Below, piece after piece: positions 1 through 7,598 of a DNA stretch of 64,000 nucleotides. The notes beneath the pieces were generated by a model. That model was given only the letters and a program-made list of their open reading frames with translations, did no database searches and was not told the origin of the DNA. The DNA comes from JACQFK01 sp036383955. Its GTDB lineage: Bacteria > Planctomycetota > MHYJ01 > JACPRB01. The position numbers and the translations under genes were made by a program. The DNA is taken from contig DASVNH010000204.1 of the NCBI GenBank assembly GCA_036383955.1, positions 15,345 through 79,344 of the forward strand. Reading direction: 5' to 3'. Each line of letters opens with the position of its first letter. The stretch's first letter is position 1.

Positions 1-1230
1 GGTCGGCCGATCGTCTACTGCTCCGACTGCGGCCGCAGCCTCCGCGAAGACGACTTCCTGAAGAACCTCGCCTCCAACTTCGACAACCGGCCTTACTGCT
101 CGACGTGCCGGAAGGTCGAGGCTCCTCCGCCCGTCACCCCCTCGGCGCGCCCCACCCCGCCGTCCTCCGCGCGGACCCCCAAGCCTTTCGCCGCGGCGCC
201 GGCGAAGTCGTCCAAGCCGGTCGTGGCGGCCGTTCTGGTCGGGGCCGTGCTGTTCCTGCTGATCCTGGGCGTGACGCTCAGCGGTCGACGTCCTTCCCCC
301 GCCCCCGAGCCCGAAAAGGTCGAAGCGCCGCCGCCCCCTCCGCCTCCGCGCAAGGAGGCCGTCGATCGCGTCGCCGCGGAGAAGGAGCGCGCCGAGCGCT
401 TCGAGCGCTACCTCAAGGACATCCGCGCGGCCCTGGACGACGCGCGCTTCGACGACCGTCGCGAGGAGATCCGCGCGATGATCGCCAAGGCGGGCGAGCT
501 GGCCGGCGCGCGGCAGGCGGAAGTCGACGGCCTCAGCGCGCTCTTCACCCGCCGGAGCCGCGAGACGGGCCTGCGGAAGGGGCTGATCGGGCATTGGAGG
601 CTCGACGACCTGAGCGGCACGGCCGCGGCCGACGCCTCCGGGTCCGGCTTCACCGGCAAGGTGGTCGGCAAAGGGAAATGGACGGCCGCGCGCGTGGCCA
701 GCGGCTTCGAGGCGAGCGGCGCGGGCGAGCACATCGAGCTGCCCGACGCGCCGGTCTTGAAGACGCTGCAAGGCGGGCCGCATACGCTCGCGCTCTGGTA
801 CCAGCCGAAGGAGCTGCCGACGGGCGACGGCCCGCTGCACGCCCTCGTCTGCAAACCGGGCCATCACAGCGGCCTGCAGTATCTGGCACAGGGGCGCTTT
901 CGGCATGAGCTCTGGCTGGCCGCGGGCAAGCAGATCACCCTTGTGAGCGACACTCCGTCCCCGCCCGGGCGGTTCTACCACGTGGCCTGCGCGGTGGACA
1001 CGGAAGCCGGCCAGGCCGTGCTCTACGTCGACGGGGTCAAGGTGAAGGACGCGACCTGGCCCAAGGCCGCGATGCGCGGCAACTCGGATCGCTGGCGCAT
1101 CGGGGTCGCGCACCCGAAGGAACAGAAGTACTGGGGGCCGGCGAAGGGCGTTCTCGACGACGTCCGCCTCTACTCCCGCTCCCTCAGCGCCGAGGAAATC
1201 CGCTTCCTCTACGACTCCGCCCCCCGCTAG
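1..1230 (+). CDS. Zinc-ribbon / transmembrane / LamG-like lectin protein, 5' end missing
   Basis: The frame is open from base 1, so the start lies outside the window. The visible 409 residues begin with a two-knuckle zinc ribbon (YCSDCGRSL, then YCSTCRK about 25 residues later). A Pro-rich linker, one membrane helix (VVAAVLVGAVLFLLILGV) and another Pro-rich stretch follow. Next comes a charged, probably helical segment, then a LamG/concanavalin-like domain (GLIGHWRLDD ... LYVDGVKV ... LDDVRLYSRSLSAEEI), a typical LamG ending. Inferred topology is a cytoplasmic zinc ribbon and an extracytoplasmic lectin domain. The same ribbon-helix-coil plan recurs in the protein at 53239-56244, which is coupled to a kinase. 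The stop shares the bases CTAG with the convergent neighbour. Ligand unknown. Confidence 0.8.
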   Translation, partial: GRPIVYCSDCGRSLREDDFLKNLASNFDNRPYCSTCRKVEAPPPVTPSARPTPPSSARTPKPFAAAPAKSSKPVVAAVLVGAVLFLLILGVTLSGRRPSPAPEPEKVEAPPPPPPPRKEAVDRVAAEKERAERFERYLKDIRAALDDARFDDRREEIRAMIAKAGELAGARQAEVDGLSALFTRRSRETGLRKGLIGHWRLDDLSGTAAADASGSGFTGKVVGKGKWTAARVASGFEASGAGEHIELPDAPVLKTLQGGPHTLALWYQPKELPTGDGPLHALVCKPGHHSGLQYLAQGRFRHELWLAAGKQITLVSDTPSPPGRFYHVACAVDTEAGQAVLYVDGVKVKDATWPKAAMRGNSDRWRIGVAHPKEQKYWGPAKGVLDDVRLYSRSLSAEEIRFLYDSAPR

Positions 1231-4070
1231 CGCGGCGAAACGAACCGGCTGATTCGCCGCGCCCCCAGGAGGAGCAGGACCAGGAGCGCCTCCAGGCCCG
1301 TCGCGCCGCACCGGCCGCCGCCCTCCGAGTCCTCGACCGGCGCGCTCCCGCTCTCCTCGCCGGTCAAGCCGGGATCGGAGGGAGCGGAGGCCGAGCGGAG
1401 CGCGGCGCCGCCGTCGACGACCGTGAAGGAGACGGTCATCGACGTCCCGGCGGTGCCCGTGGCGCCGGAACCGGTGAAGGGCGTCGCCGTCATCGAGTGG
1501 CTGCCGACGGAGGGCGTCCAGGCGTAGTAGTTGCCCGAGGTGTCGCCCGCGAGCGCGAAGGGCGGGCTGCTTTCGACCCGGACGTTCGGGTTCGCGTCGT
1601 AGCCGAAGCGGACGCTCGCGGCACCGGACGCGTTCGCGCGGATGTTCAGATTCCGCGCGGCGTTCAGGTCGATCGACTGGCCCGACGTGAGGGGGCCGAT
1701 GTCGGCGTCCGTGTCCGCGTTCACGAGCGTGAAGCTCGACACGACGGGTCCGCCCACGGTGATCGTGATCGCGGAGGATGTCGAGCTGGCCGCGTCGTTG
1801 TCGGTCGCCCGGGCCGTCAGCGTGTACGTGCCCGCGGGGACCGCCGTCCACGTGAAGGCATAGGGAGTCGTCGTATCCATGCCCAGCACGGACGTGCCGC
1901 GCAGGAAGTCGACGAACGCGACGCTTCCGTCGGGATCGGAGGCCGTCGCCGTGATCGTGATCGTCGCGCCCGCCGCGAAGGTCGCGCCGTTCCCGGGCGA
2001 GGTGATCGCGACGGCGGGCGGCGCGTTGGACGCGTCGTCGACGACCGTGAAGCTCACGCTGAGGGGCGTCCCGGCGCTCCCGGTCGCGCCCGCGCCGCTG
2101 TAGGCCGTCGCCGTGATCGTGTGCCCGCCGGTCGACGGCGTCCAGGGGTTGTAGTTTCCCGCCGTGTCGCCTTCGATGGCGAAGGGGGCGGCGCTTTCGA
2201 CGCGGTAGCTCGGATTGGCGTCGTACCCGAAGCGGACGCTCGCGCCGCTGGTGTTGGCGCGCACGCTGAGGTTGGGCAGCGTGGCGAGATTGAGCGTCTG
2301 GCCCGGCGTCAGAGGCCCGATATCCGTGTCCGTGTCCGCGTTGACGAGGGTCAGGCTGGCGACGGCCGGACCGCCTCCGGTGCCGCCGGTGAGGGCGACC
2401 AGGGCCGCCCAGTCGCCGGAGCCCGGCGGATTGCCGAGGGAGCGCGAGCCGGGGCCCGTGAGGGTCGGGCCGCTCACCAGGCCTCCGCCCGTCCGCGGAT
2501 TGAACCAGCGGACGCCGTAGGTGCCGCTGCCGACGTTGAGGCTCGCGGCGCCGCCGTTGGGCAGATAGACGGCGTAGACCTCCCCGCCCTTGCTCAGGCA
2601 CCAGCCCGTCGAGACAAGCCCGTCGTTCGGCGTCATGTCCTGGAACGGGATCTGGCGGAAGAAGTCGAGCGCGTGCCGCGTCAGGTTCCACATGTTGTCG
2701 CGGGAACGCCAGTCCTCGCAGGTCAGGTCCGTGTGGGGATGGCCGTAGCCGAAGTACCACTCGACCCCCGCCCCGCCGCCCATGAGGTTGCCCCAAAGCC
2801 CGTTCTTGCGCGGGTTGTCGTGGTTGAGGTCCTCCGCGTCGGTCAGCACGCCGTCGTTGGCCGGTCCGATCTCGTCGAGGGAGACGAACCAGCGGCGCCC
2901 GTTCGCCGCCGAGCGCTGCACCCACTTCACGGTCTCCGCGTGGGTCTGATTCGCCGCGCCCATCTGCAGCGACGGCCCTTCATAGGCCGCGTGCCCGAGC
3001 AGCGGGGTGTACACCGCGTCGTACTGGCCCGGGAAGGTGTGCACCACGACGGGGTTGTCGTAAGGATCGAGCGAGCGGAGATGGGAGGCGAACGCCTTCC
3101 TTTCCGCGTCCGTGTTCGTGTTCTCCTCGCCGATGTTCCAGACCACGGCCAGATGATGCGCCAGGCGCGCGACCAGCTCGCGGTAGTAGATCCTCCGCTG
3201 CGTGCCCAGCGCGCCGCCGTCGAGCAGCTGGTCGTTCTCCGTCTCCTGCGTCACCACGTGGAGCATCAGGCCCAGCCGGTCCATGTGGGAGAACACGATC
3301 TCCCACTGGTCGAGCTTGGAGACGTCGAAGCGGTAGCGTTCGGTGTCCGACGTCCAGGGCCACACGTCCCGGCCGTCGCCCTGCACGTTCATCGTGAGGA
3401 AATAGACCGAATTCATGCCCTTCCCCGAGAGGTAGTTGAGCGCGCCGATGAGGTTCTTGCCCTTCGACCCCTTCCAGACCGGGTCGCCCGTCCGCCAGTC
3501 GCCGGCGTGCGGGGCGTAGGCGTGCTTCGCGGGCGTGCCGTCGAAGTCGGCGTAGGCCAGGAGGTTCTCCGGGCTGTCGGCCCCGCCCTTCAGGAAGAAC
3601 TCGCCCGTGCGGGCGAACTGGAGCTGGTGCCGGCCGACGTAGCGGAGACGTCCCTTGCCGCGGTGGTCCCGGCCGCCTTTGTCGGTCGCGGCGACGGTGA
3701 ACGAGCCGGCGGCGCCGTTGAACGACGTCCCGCTTCCCGCAGCGGGGTCGGTCGACGCGGCGATGTCGGTGCCCGTCCGGAACGAGGCCGCGTACGTCCA
3801 CGTGCCTTCCTCGTCCGGGCAGAAGCGGACGCGCCATTTGTTGCCGCTCGCGGCGGAGCTCTCCGCCGCGTTGCCGTCGGCCGCGTAGAAGCCGGGCACG
3901 CGGATGGAACGCGAGCCCTTGCTGAACGTGACGTCCAGCCGGTAGTCCCGGAACGGGTTCGGCGTCGCGCCCTCGGATGTCGAAGGGCCGTCGAACGTCA
4001 CCGTGACCCGGTGCCAGGCCTTCGTCTCGCCCGAAACCGTGCCCTGGAGCAACAGCAGCAGCGTCAGCAT
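1227..4070 (-). CDS. Secreted DUF5060/DUF4038-type glycosidase-like protein with Ig-like repeats and C-terminal anchor
   Basis: 947 residues from ATG 4070, preferred over TTG 4076 because GGGGGG lies just upstream; a very short leader follows (MLTLLLLLQG). The N-terminal beta-sandwich resembles DUF5060 (WHRVTVTFDG ... FCPDEEGTWTY). A TIM-barrel region follows with WNIGEEN and SLDEIG, plausible acid/base and nucleophile glutamates by analogy with clan GH-A. The C-terminal half has two copies of an about 110-residue beta repeat (LVNADTD ... VRFGYDANP ... YNPWTP) around an Ig-like domain (AITSPGNGATF). It ends with a Gly-rich stretch, one Cys (GGGRCGATG), a hydrophobic helix and Arg residues, a surface-sorting tail. 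It lies 78 bp after the FecR gene on the same strand, so co-control by that sigma system is likely. Substrate unknown. Confidence 0.82.
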   Translation of the reverse strand: MLTLLLLLQGTVSGETKAWHRVTVTFDGPSTSEGATPNPFRDYRLDVTFSKGSRSIRVPGFYAADGNAAESSAASGNKWRVRFCPDEEGTWTYAASFRTGTDIAASTDPAAGSGTSFNGAAGSFTVAATDKGGRDHRGKGRLRYVGRHQLQFARTGEFFLKGGADSPENLLAYADFDGTPAKHAYAPHAGDWRTGDPVWKGSKGKNLIGALNYLSGKGMNSVYFLTMNVQGDGRDVWPWTSDTERYRFDVSKLDQWEIVFSHMDRLGLMLHVVTQETENDQLLDGGALGTQRRIYYRELVARLAHHLAVVWNIGEENTNTDAERKAFASHLRSLDPYDNPVVVHTFPGQYDAVYTPLLGHAAYEGPSLQMGAANQTHAETVKWVQRSAANGRRWFVSLDEIGPANDGVLTDAEDLNHDNPRKNGLWGNLMGGGAGVEWYFGYGHPHTDLTCEDWRSRDNMWNLTRHALDFFRQIPFQDMTPNDGLVSTGWCLSKGGEVYAVYLPNGGAASLNVGSGTYGVRWFNPRTGGGLVSGPTLTGPGSRSLGNPPGSGDWAALVALTGGTGGGPAVASLTLVNADTDTDIGPLTPGQTLNLATLPNLSVRANTSGASVRFGYDANPSYRVESAAPFAIEGDTAGNYNPWTPSTGGHTITATAYSGAGATGSAGTPLSVSFTVVDDASNAPPAVAITSPGNGATFAAGATITITATASDPDGSVAFVDFLRGTSVLGMDTTTPYAFTWTAVPAGTYTLTARATDNDAASSTSSAITITVGGPVVSSFTLVNADTDADIGPLTSGQSIDLNAARNLNIRANASGAASVRFGYDANPNVRVESSPPFALAGDTSGNYYAWTPSVGSHSMTATPFTGSGATGTAGTSMTVSFTVVDGGAALRSASAPSDPGLTGEESGSAPVEDSEGGGRCGATGLEALLVLLLLGARRISRFVSPR

Positions 4071-4079
4071 GCGCAACCC

Positions 4080-4117
4080 CCCATATGGGCTCGTCCCATG
4101 GGCTAGCCCCCGGGGGG
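4080..4117. repeat. Cluster of four touching or overlapping perfect palindromes
   Basis: Between the FecR gene and the downstream exoprotein gene lie CCCATATGGG (4080-4089), CCCATGGG (4095-4102), GGGCTAGCCC (4100-4109) and CCCCCGGGGG (4107-4116). They could be an operator array, a terminator/attenuator before the exoprotein gene, or chance in GC-rich DNA. No T-run follows. Confidence 0.4.
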
Positions 4118-4148
4118 CCGGCGCGTGCTGCGCAAAATCGTAAAAGAA

Positions 4149-5681
4149 CTAAGGTTTTCGGTAGTCCTCGTCCCGGGGCCGGTCGTCGGGATCCGGCGTC
4201 AGGCACAGGACGTCGAGCCGCGTCGAAAGCTTCAGCGAGGGGGTTTCGACGGCGTCGCGCGGCCGGATCCGCAGAAGGTGGCGGCCTTTCGTGAGGGAAA
4301 GCTTGAGGCCCGCCGGCTCGCCCCGTTCGATCGTGCCGTCGCCGGCCCAGTGCCAGCGGCGGTAGTAGCCCTTGTGGTTGCCGAAGACCTTCTCGGCGCC
4401 GCCGTCGACGCTGACGAAGAAGCTGTTGGGGTCGTTGTCGGGCCCGAAGACCTGGCTTCCGGTCGCGGGGTGGAACATCCGCCCCCAGAGGCGCCAGTCG
4501 CCGTCGTGGGGGACGTCGACCGCGAACGTCGCCGCGCCGCCCTCGTCGCCGTTCGCCGCCAGGAAGCGGCCGCCCCAGGACTTGAGCGTCCGGGCGTCGA
4601 CGGCCGCGAAAAGCGGCTCGGCCGTCAGCGCGCCGTCGAGGCGGCCCCGGGTCATCGGCGCGCGCAGCTCGGCGGCGCCGGCGGCGATCCAGATCGGCCC
4701 GATCGCGCGCAGGTTCGCCCACTCGAGGAGGCGGTCGGCGGCGACGGCCTCCGGCTTCGAGGCCGCCCCCTTGACGAGGCGCGAGCGCTGGCCCGCTTCG
4801 AGCATCTGGCCCGCGACGTCGACGCGGCCGCGCGAAACGACGACGGTCGCGCCCGAGGCCTGGGTCTTGACGGAGAACATCGTGCCGCGCACGGCGGCGC
4901 TCCCGTGAGCGGTCTCGACGGCGAAGGTCCGTCCCTTCCGGACGGAGCAGGCGACTTCCCCGTCATGGAGGCGGATGGCGAGTTCGCTCTCCGCGCTGAC
5001 GGACGCGCCGGCGCGAAGGACGATCTGAGTCTCGTCGGCGATCTCGAGCTGCACGAGGCCCAGCCGGCACGTGACGGCCTGGCCGGTCAGGACCGCGTCG
5101 CCCTTCTTCACGTCCGCGCTTCCCGTGACGCGGACGACGCGCGCGAACTCCTTCGCGGGCGCGGGGGCCTCGACGATCGTCGGCCGCGGCGGCGGAGCCG
5201 GCGCGGGGGCCGGCGGAGCCGGGGGCGTGGGCGGAGTTACCAACGTGCCGGTCCGTTTCGGAACCGGCGGCGGCGGAGGGACGAGGTCCTTGGGGCGCTC
5301 GATGGGCGGCAGCGGCGGCGGTTCGGGCTCGGGCGCCGGGTCCGGCAGGCGGGTGACGGGCGTCTCGCGCGGCTTCAGCGGGGCCGGACGGTGGAGCGCG
5401 TAACCGACCACGAGGGCGAAGAGCGCCGCGGCCGCCGCCGCCAGCGCGATCCGGCCGCCTCCACCGGTGGCGGGCGTGAGGCGTCGAACGCGGATCCGGC
5501 GGGTCGTGGGACGCTTCCGCCGGCGCGCCGCCTCCTCGCGAATGACGTCGAAAATCGCATCCCGCGTCGCCTTTGACGGCTCCAGGCTCTCCGGTCGGAG
5601 CCACGCGGCACAGTCGGCGCAGGTCTGGGCATGGGACCGAAAATCCGGCGCATCCAGGTCGGTCCATCGGCCGCACATCAT
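4149..5681 (-). CDS. Transmembrane anti-sigma factor with FecR domain and C-terminal beta-sandwich sensor
   Basis: 510 residues. The start at 5681 (MMCGRW) lies four bases after the sigma-factor stop, behind a GAGGGGGG stretch; a longer frame back to 5735 would overlap the sigma gene. Residues 17-24 carry the zinc anti-sigma signature HxxxCxxC (HAQTCADC). A membrane helix spans about 77-96 and a long Pro-rich linker about 98-165. A FecR domain follows at about 185-285 (VTGSADVKKGDAVLTGQ ... AAVRGTMFSV). The last 200 residues look like a carbohydrate-binding beta-sandwich (WRLWGRMFHPATGS ... GRHLLRIRPRD). Inference: it holds the upstream sigma factor inactive and senses a periplasmic ligand directly, without a separate receptor. 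Confidence 0.85.
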   Translation of the reverse strand: MMCGRWTDLDAPDFRSHAQTCADCAAWLRPESLEPSKATRDAIFDVIREEAARRRKRPTTRRIRVRRLTPATGGGGRIALAAAAAALFALVVGYALHRPAPLKPRETPVTRLPDPAPEPEPPPLPPIERPKDLVPPPPPVPKRTGTLVTPPTPPAPPAPAPAPPPRPTIVEAPAPAKEFARVVRVTGSADVKKGDAVLTGQAVTCRLGLVQLEIADETQIVLRAGASVSAESELAIRLHDGEVACSVRKGRTFAVETAHGSAAVRGTMFSVKTQASGATVVVSRGRVDVAGQMLEAGQRSRLVKGAASKPEAVAADRLLEWANLRAIGPIWIAAGAAELRAPMTRGRLDGALTAEPLFAAVDARTLKSWGGRFLAANGDEGGAATFAVDVPHDGDWRLWGRMFHPATGSQVFGPDNDPNSFFVSVDGGAEKVFGNHKGYYRRWHWAGDGTIERGEPAGLKLSLTKGRHLLRIRPRDAVETPSLKLSTRLDVLCLTPDPDDRPRDEDYRKP

Positions 5682-5685
5682 GGGG

Positions 5686-6216
5686 TTAGCCCCCCTCCCC
5701 CTCGCCGCGTGCTGTGGAATCAGCGCCCATCGCAACCCTCAGGGCCTCAAGGGCATAGCGCATCCGGCTCCGGGCGGTGGCCTCCGAGACGCCGGTGATC
5801 TCGGCCACGGCGGCATAGTCGAGATTCTGATGGAGGCGCAAGATCACCACCTCCTTGAGATGCGGCGGAAGGGTGTCGAGAGCCCGGTTGAGCTTCGCCG
5901 TGTCGGGCGGCACGCTCGCGGAGGACGTCGGACGCGCGATCGCCGACTCCCGCCGCCGCCGGGCGACGGCCTCGTCGGTCGCGAGGCTGTGGGCGATCCG
6001 GAAGAGGTACGACGCGAGCTTGCCTTCGGGCCGGTACTGCTCGAGGCGGCGGAAGAAGTGGGTGAAGACATCCTGCACGACGTCCTCCGCCGCGTCGCGG
6101 TCTCCGGAAAGGCGGACCGCGTAGGCGAGAAGCCGGCTCGCATAGCGGCGGTACAACTCCGCCATCGCGTCCCCCGACCCCTCGCGCGCCGCCCGGGCCA
6201 GCGCGTCGTCGTCCAT
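5686..6216 (-). CDS. RNA polymerase ECF sigma factor
   Basis: 176 residues from ATG 6216 (MDDDALARAAREG); a GTG at 6237 is possible but less likely. Region 2 shows the ECF pattern AEDVVQDVFTHFFRRL with the fork YRPEGKLASYLFRIAHSLA. Region 4 shows LPPHLKEVVILRLHQNLDY followed by a helix-turn-helix (AEITGVSEATARSRM). It directs RNA polymerase to a small regulon. The FecR/anti-sigma gene follows after four bases, so the two are co-translated partners. Upstream lies TGATAAGTT, an extended -10-like element 11 bases before the ATG, suggesting a very short leader. Divergent from a sulfatase gene with 73 bp between. Confidence 0.9.
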   Translation of the reverse strand: MDDDALARAAREGSGDAMAELYRRYASRLLAYAVRLSGDRDAAEDVVQDVFTHFFRRLEQYRPEGKLASYLFRIAHSLATDEAVARRRRESAIARPTSSASVPPDTAKLNRALDTLPPHLKEVVILRLHQNLDYAAVAEITGVSEATARSRMRYALEALRVAMGADSTARGEGEGG

Positions 6217-6276
6217 GGTCCGGGAAGAACTTATCACGACCGTTCCTCCCGGAGGGACTTTTCGCCCGTCGGATCG

Positions 6277-6282
6277 TATGCT
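6277..6282 (+). promoter_or_regulatory. -10-like hexamer TATGCT seven bases before the sulfatase start
   Basis: TATGCT ends seven bases before ATG 6290, which would put transcription initiation at or next to the start codon. No convincing -35 is visible. Confidence 0.35.
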
Positions 6283-6289
6283 AGGCGGA

Positions 6290-7525
6290 ATGTCCCGGGC
6301 CCTCCCGCTGCTCCTCCTGGCCGGCTGCGTCCTTCCGGAGTTCGAGGAGGATCAGGCGCCGCCGCCGCCCAACGTGCTGATGATCGTCGGCGACGACCAG
6401 AGCTGGACCGACTTCGGCTTCATGGGCCACCCGCACATCAGGACGCCGCATCTCGACCGCCTGGCCGCGGAAAGCCTGACCTACGTGAACGGCTACGTGC
6501 CGACCTCCCTCTGCCGCGCGAGCCTCGCCACGATCCTGACCGGCCAGTACGCGCACCGGCACCGCATCTGCTGCAACGATCCGCCCGACGGCACGGCCCG
6601 CGAGGCGATGCATCCGTTCATGCAGAACGCGCCCACGATCCCCCGGCTGCTGCGGGCGCGGGACGTCCGCAGCTTCCAGACCGGTAAATTCTGGGAAGGC
6701 CACTACTCCAACGGCGGCTTCACCCACGGCATGACCGAGAAGGGGCGGCACGGCGAGGACGGCCTCAAGATCGGGCGCGACACCCTGCGGCCGATCTACG
6801 ACTTCATCGAGGCGGACCGCTCGAAGCCCTTCTTCGTCTGGTACGCGCCGATGCTGCCGCACGAGCCGCACAACCCGCCCGACCGCCTCCTGAAGAAGTA
6901 CCTCGCGGAGGATCGCGACGTCCGCCTTTCGAAGTACTGGGCCATGTGCGAGTGGTTCGACGAGACGGTCGGCGAGCTCCTCAGCTGGCTGGAGCTGCGC
7001 GGCCTGAGCGACAACACCCTCGTCGTCTTCATGATCGACAACGGCTGGATCCAGGAGACCGGGCCCCGCAAGACCACGCGCGGGAACTTCGCCCCCAAGA
7101 GCAAGATGTCGCCCTACGACGGCGGCCTGCGCACCCCCGTCCTGATCCGCTGGCCGGGCCATGTGAAGCCCGAGCGCCGCGAAGACCTCGTCTCCACGGT
7201 GGACGTCGCCCCCACGATCCTCAACGCCTGCGGCGTCGCCCCGCCCCCCGCCATGGACGGCGCCGACCTCCTCCGCCGCGGGCGGTCCATGGTCTTCGGC
7301 GATCTCTACACGCACACGGCCGTCGACCTTGAGAAGCCCGCGCTGAACCTCACCCACCGCTGGGTGCGCCGCGGCGACTGGAAGCTCATCCTGCCGGTGG
7401 CCGGGCCGGCGGAGCTGTACGATGTCCGGAGCGACCCCTTCGAAACCAAGGACCGGGCGACGGCCGACGCCGGCCGCGTCGCGGAGTTGACCAAGGTCCT
7501 GGATGCCTGGTGGTCTGGGCGTTGA
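6290..7525 (+). CDS. Lipoprotein sulfatase (type I family), atypical active-site motif
   Basis: 411 residues. Start 6290 gives a compact lipoprotein signal (MSRALPLLLLAGC, lipid Cys13); ATG 6278 is the alternative. It has the alkaline-phosphatase-like sulfatase fold: metal-binding NVLMIVGDDQ, LCRASLATILTG with Cys75 expected to become formylglycine, DNGW, and a C-terminal AELYDVRSDPFE. The usual C-x-P-S-R signature reads C-R-A-S-L here, lacking both the Pro and the Arg; a CRPSL-like variant is familiar from planctomycete sulfatases. It likely hydrolyses sulfate esters on a saccharide at the cell envelope. A second sulfatase follows across a palindromic repeat that contains this gene's stop codon. 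Confidence 0.87.
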   Translation: MSRALPLLLLAGCVLPEFEEDQAPPPPNVLMIVGDDQSWTDFGFMGHPHIRTPHLDRLAAESLTYVNGYVPTSLCRASLATILTGQYAHRHRICCNDPPDGTAREAMHPFMQNAPTIPRLLRARDVRSFQTGKFWEGHYSNGGFTHGMTEKGRHGEDGLKIGRDTLRPIYDFIEADRSKPFFVWYAPMLPHEPHNPPDRLLKKYLAEDRDVRLSKYWAMCEWFDETVGELLSWLELRGLSDNTLVVFMIDNGWIQETGPRKTTRGNFAPKSKMSPYDGGLRTPVLIRWPGHVKPERREDLVSTVDVAPTILNACGVAPPPAMDGADLLRRGRSMVFGDLYTHTAVDLEKPALNLTHRWVRRGDWKLILPVAGPAELYDVRSDPFETKDRATADAGRVAELTKVLDAWWSGR

Positions 7526-7584
7526 CGTTCTGACGCGGTCATTTCGTCAACGCGTTGACGAAATGACCGCGTCAGTTTATCAAC
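7521..7584. repeat. 64-bp imperfect palindrome, family B (core GACGAAATGACCGCGTCA)
   Basis: Two 32-base arms meet at 7552/7553. The left arm holds TGACGCGGTCATTTCGTC and the right arm its complement GACGAAATGACCGCGTCA; only the outer ends mismatch. The stop codon of the first sulfatase (7523-7525) is inside the left arm and the next gene starts 15 bases after the right arm. The same core flanks the start of the hydrolase gene at 62263. It may act as a terminator or 3'-end stabiliser, or be a small mobile palindromic element. Confidence 0.75.
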
Positions 7585-7598
7585 ACGTGGAGCGGACG

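Noticed and set aside
1497..4106. Very long open frame (869 codons) on the plus strand opposite the exoprotein gene
   Set aside because: Arg/Gly/Ala/Val-rich composition without domains; it mirrors a real gene with clear domains on the minus strand. High GC leaves antisense frames open. The same applies to other long antisense frames such as 9184-12006 and 47486-52543.
5682..5735. Start of the anti-sigma gene at 5735 inside the sigma gene
   Set aside because: ATG 5681 lies four bases after the sigma stop behind a purine-rich stretch and gives a normal zinc anti-sigma N-terminus.
7503..7598. Upstream extension of the second sulfatase to 7503
   Set aside because: The extra residues only translate the palindrome, and the lipoprotein signal starts at ATG 7599 with a ribosome-binding site.
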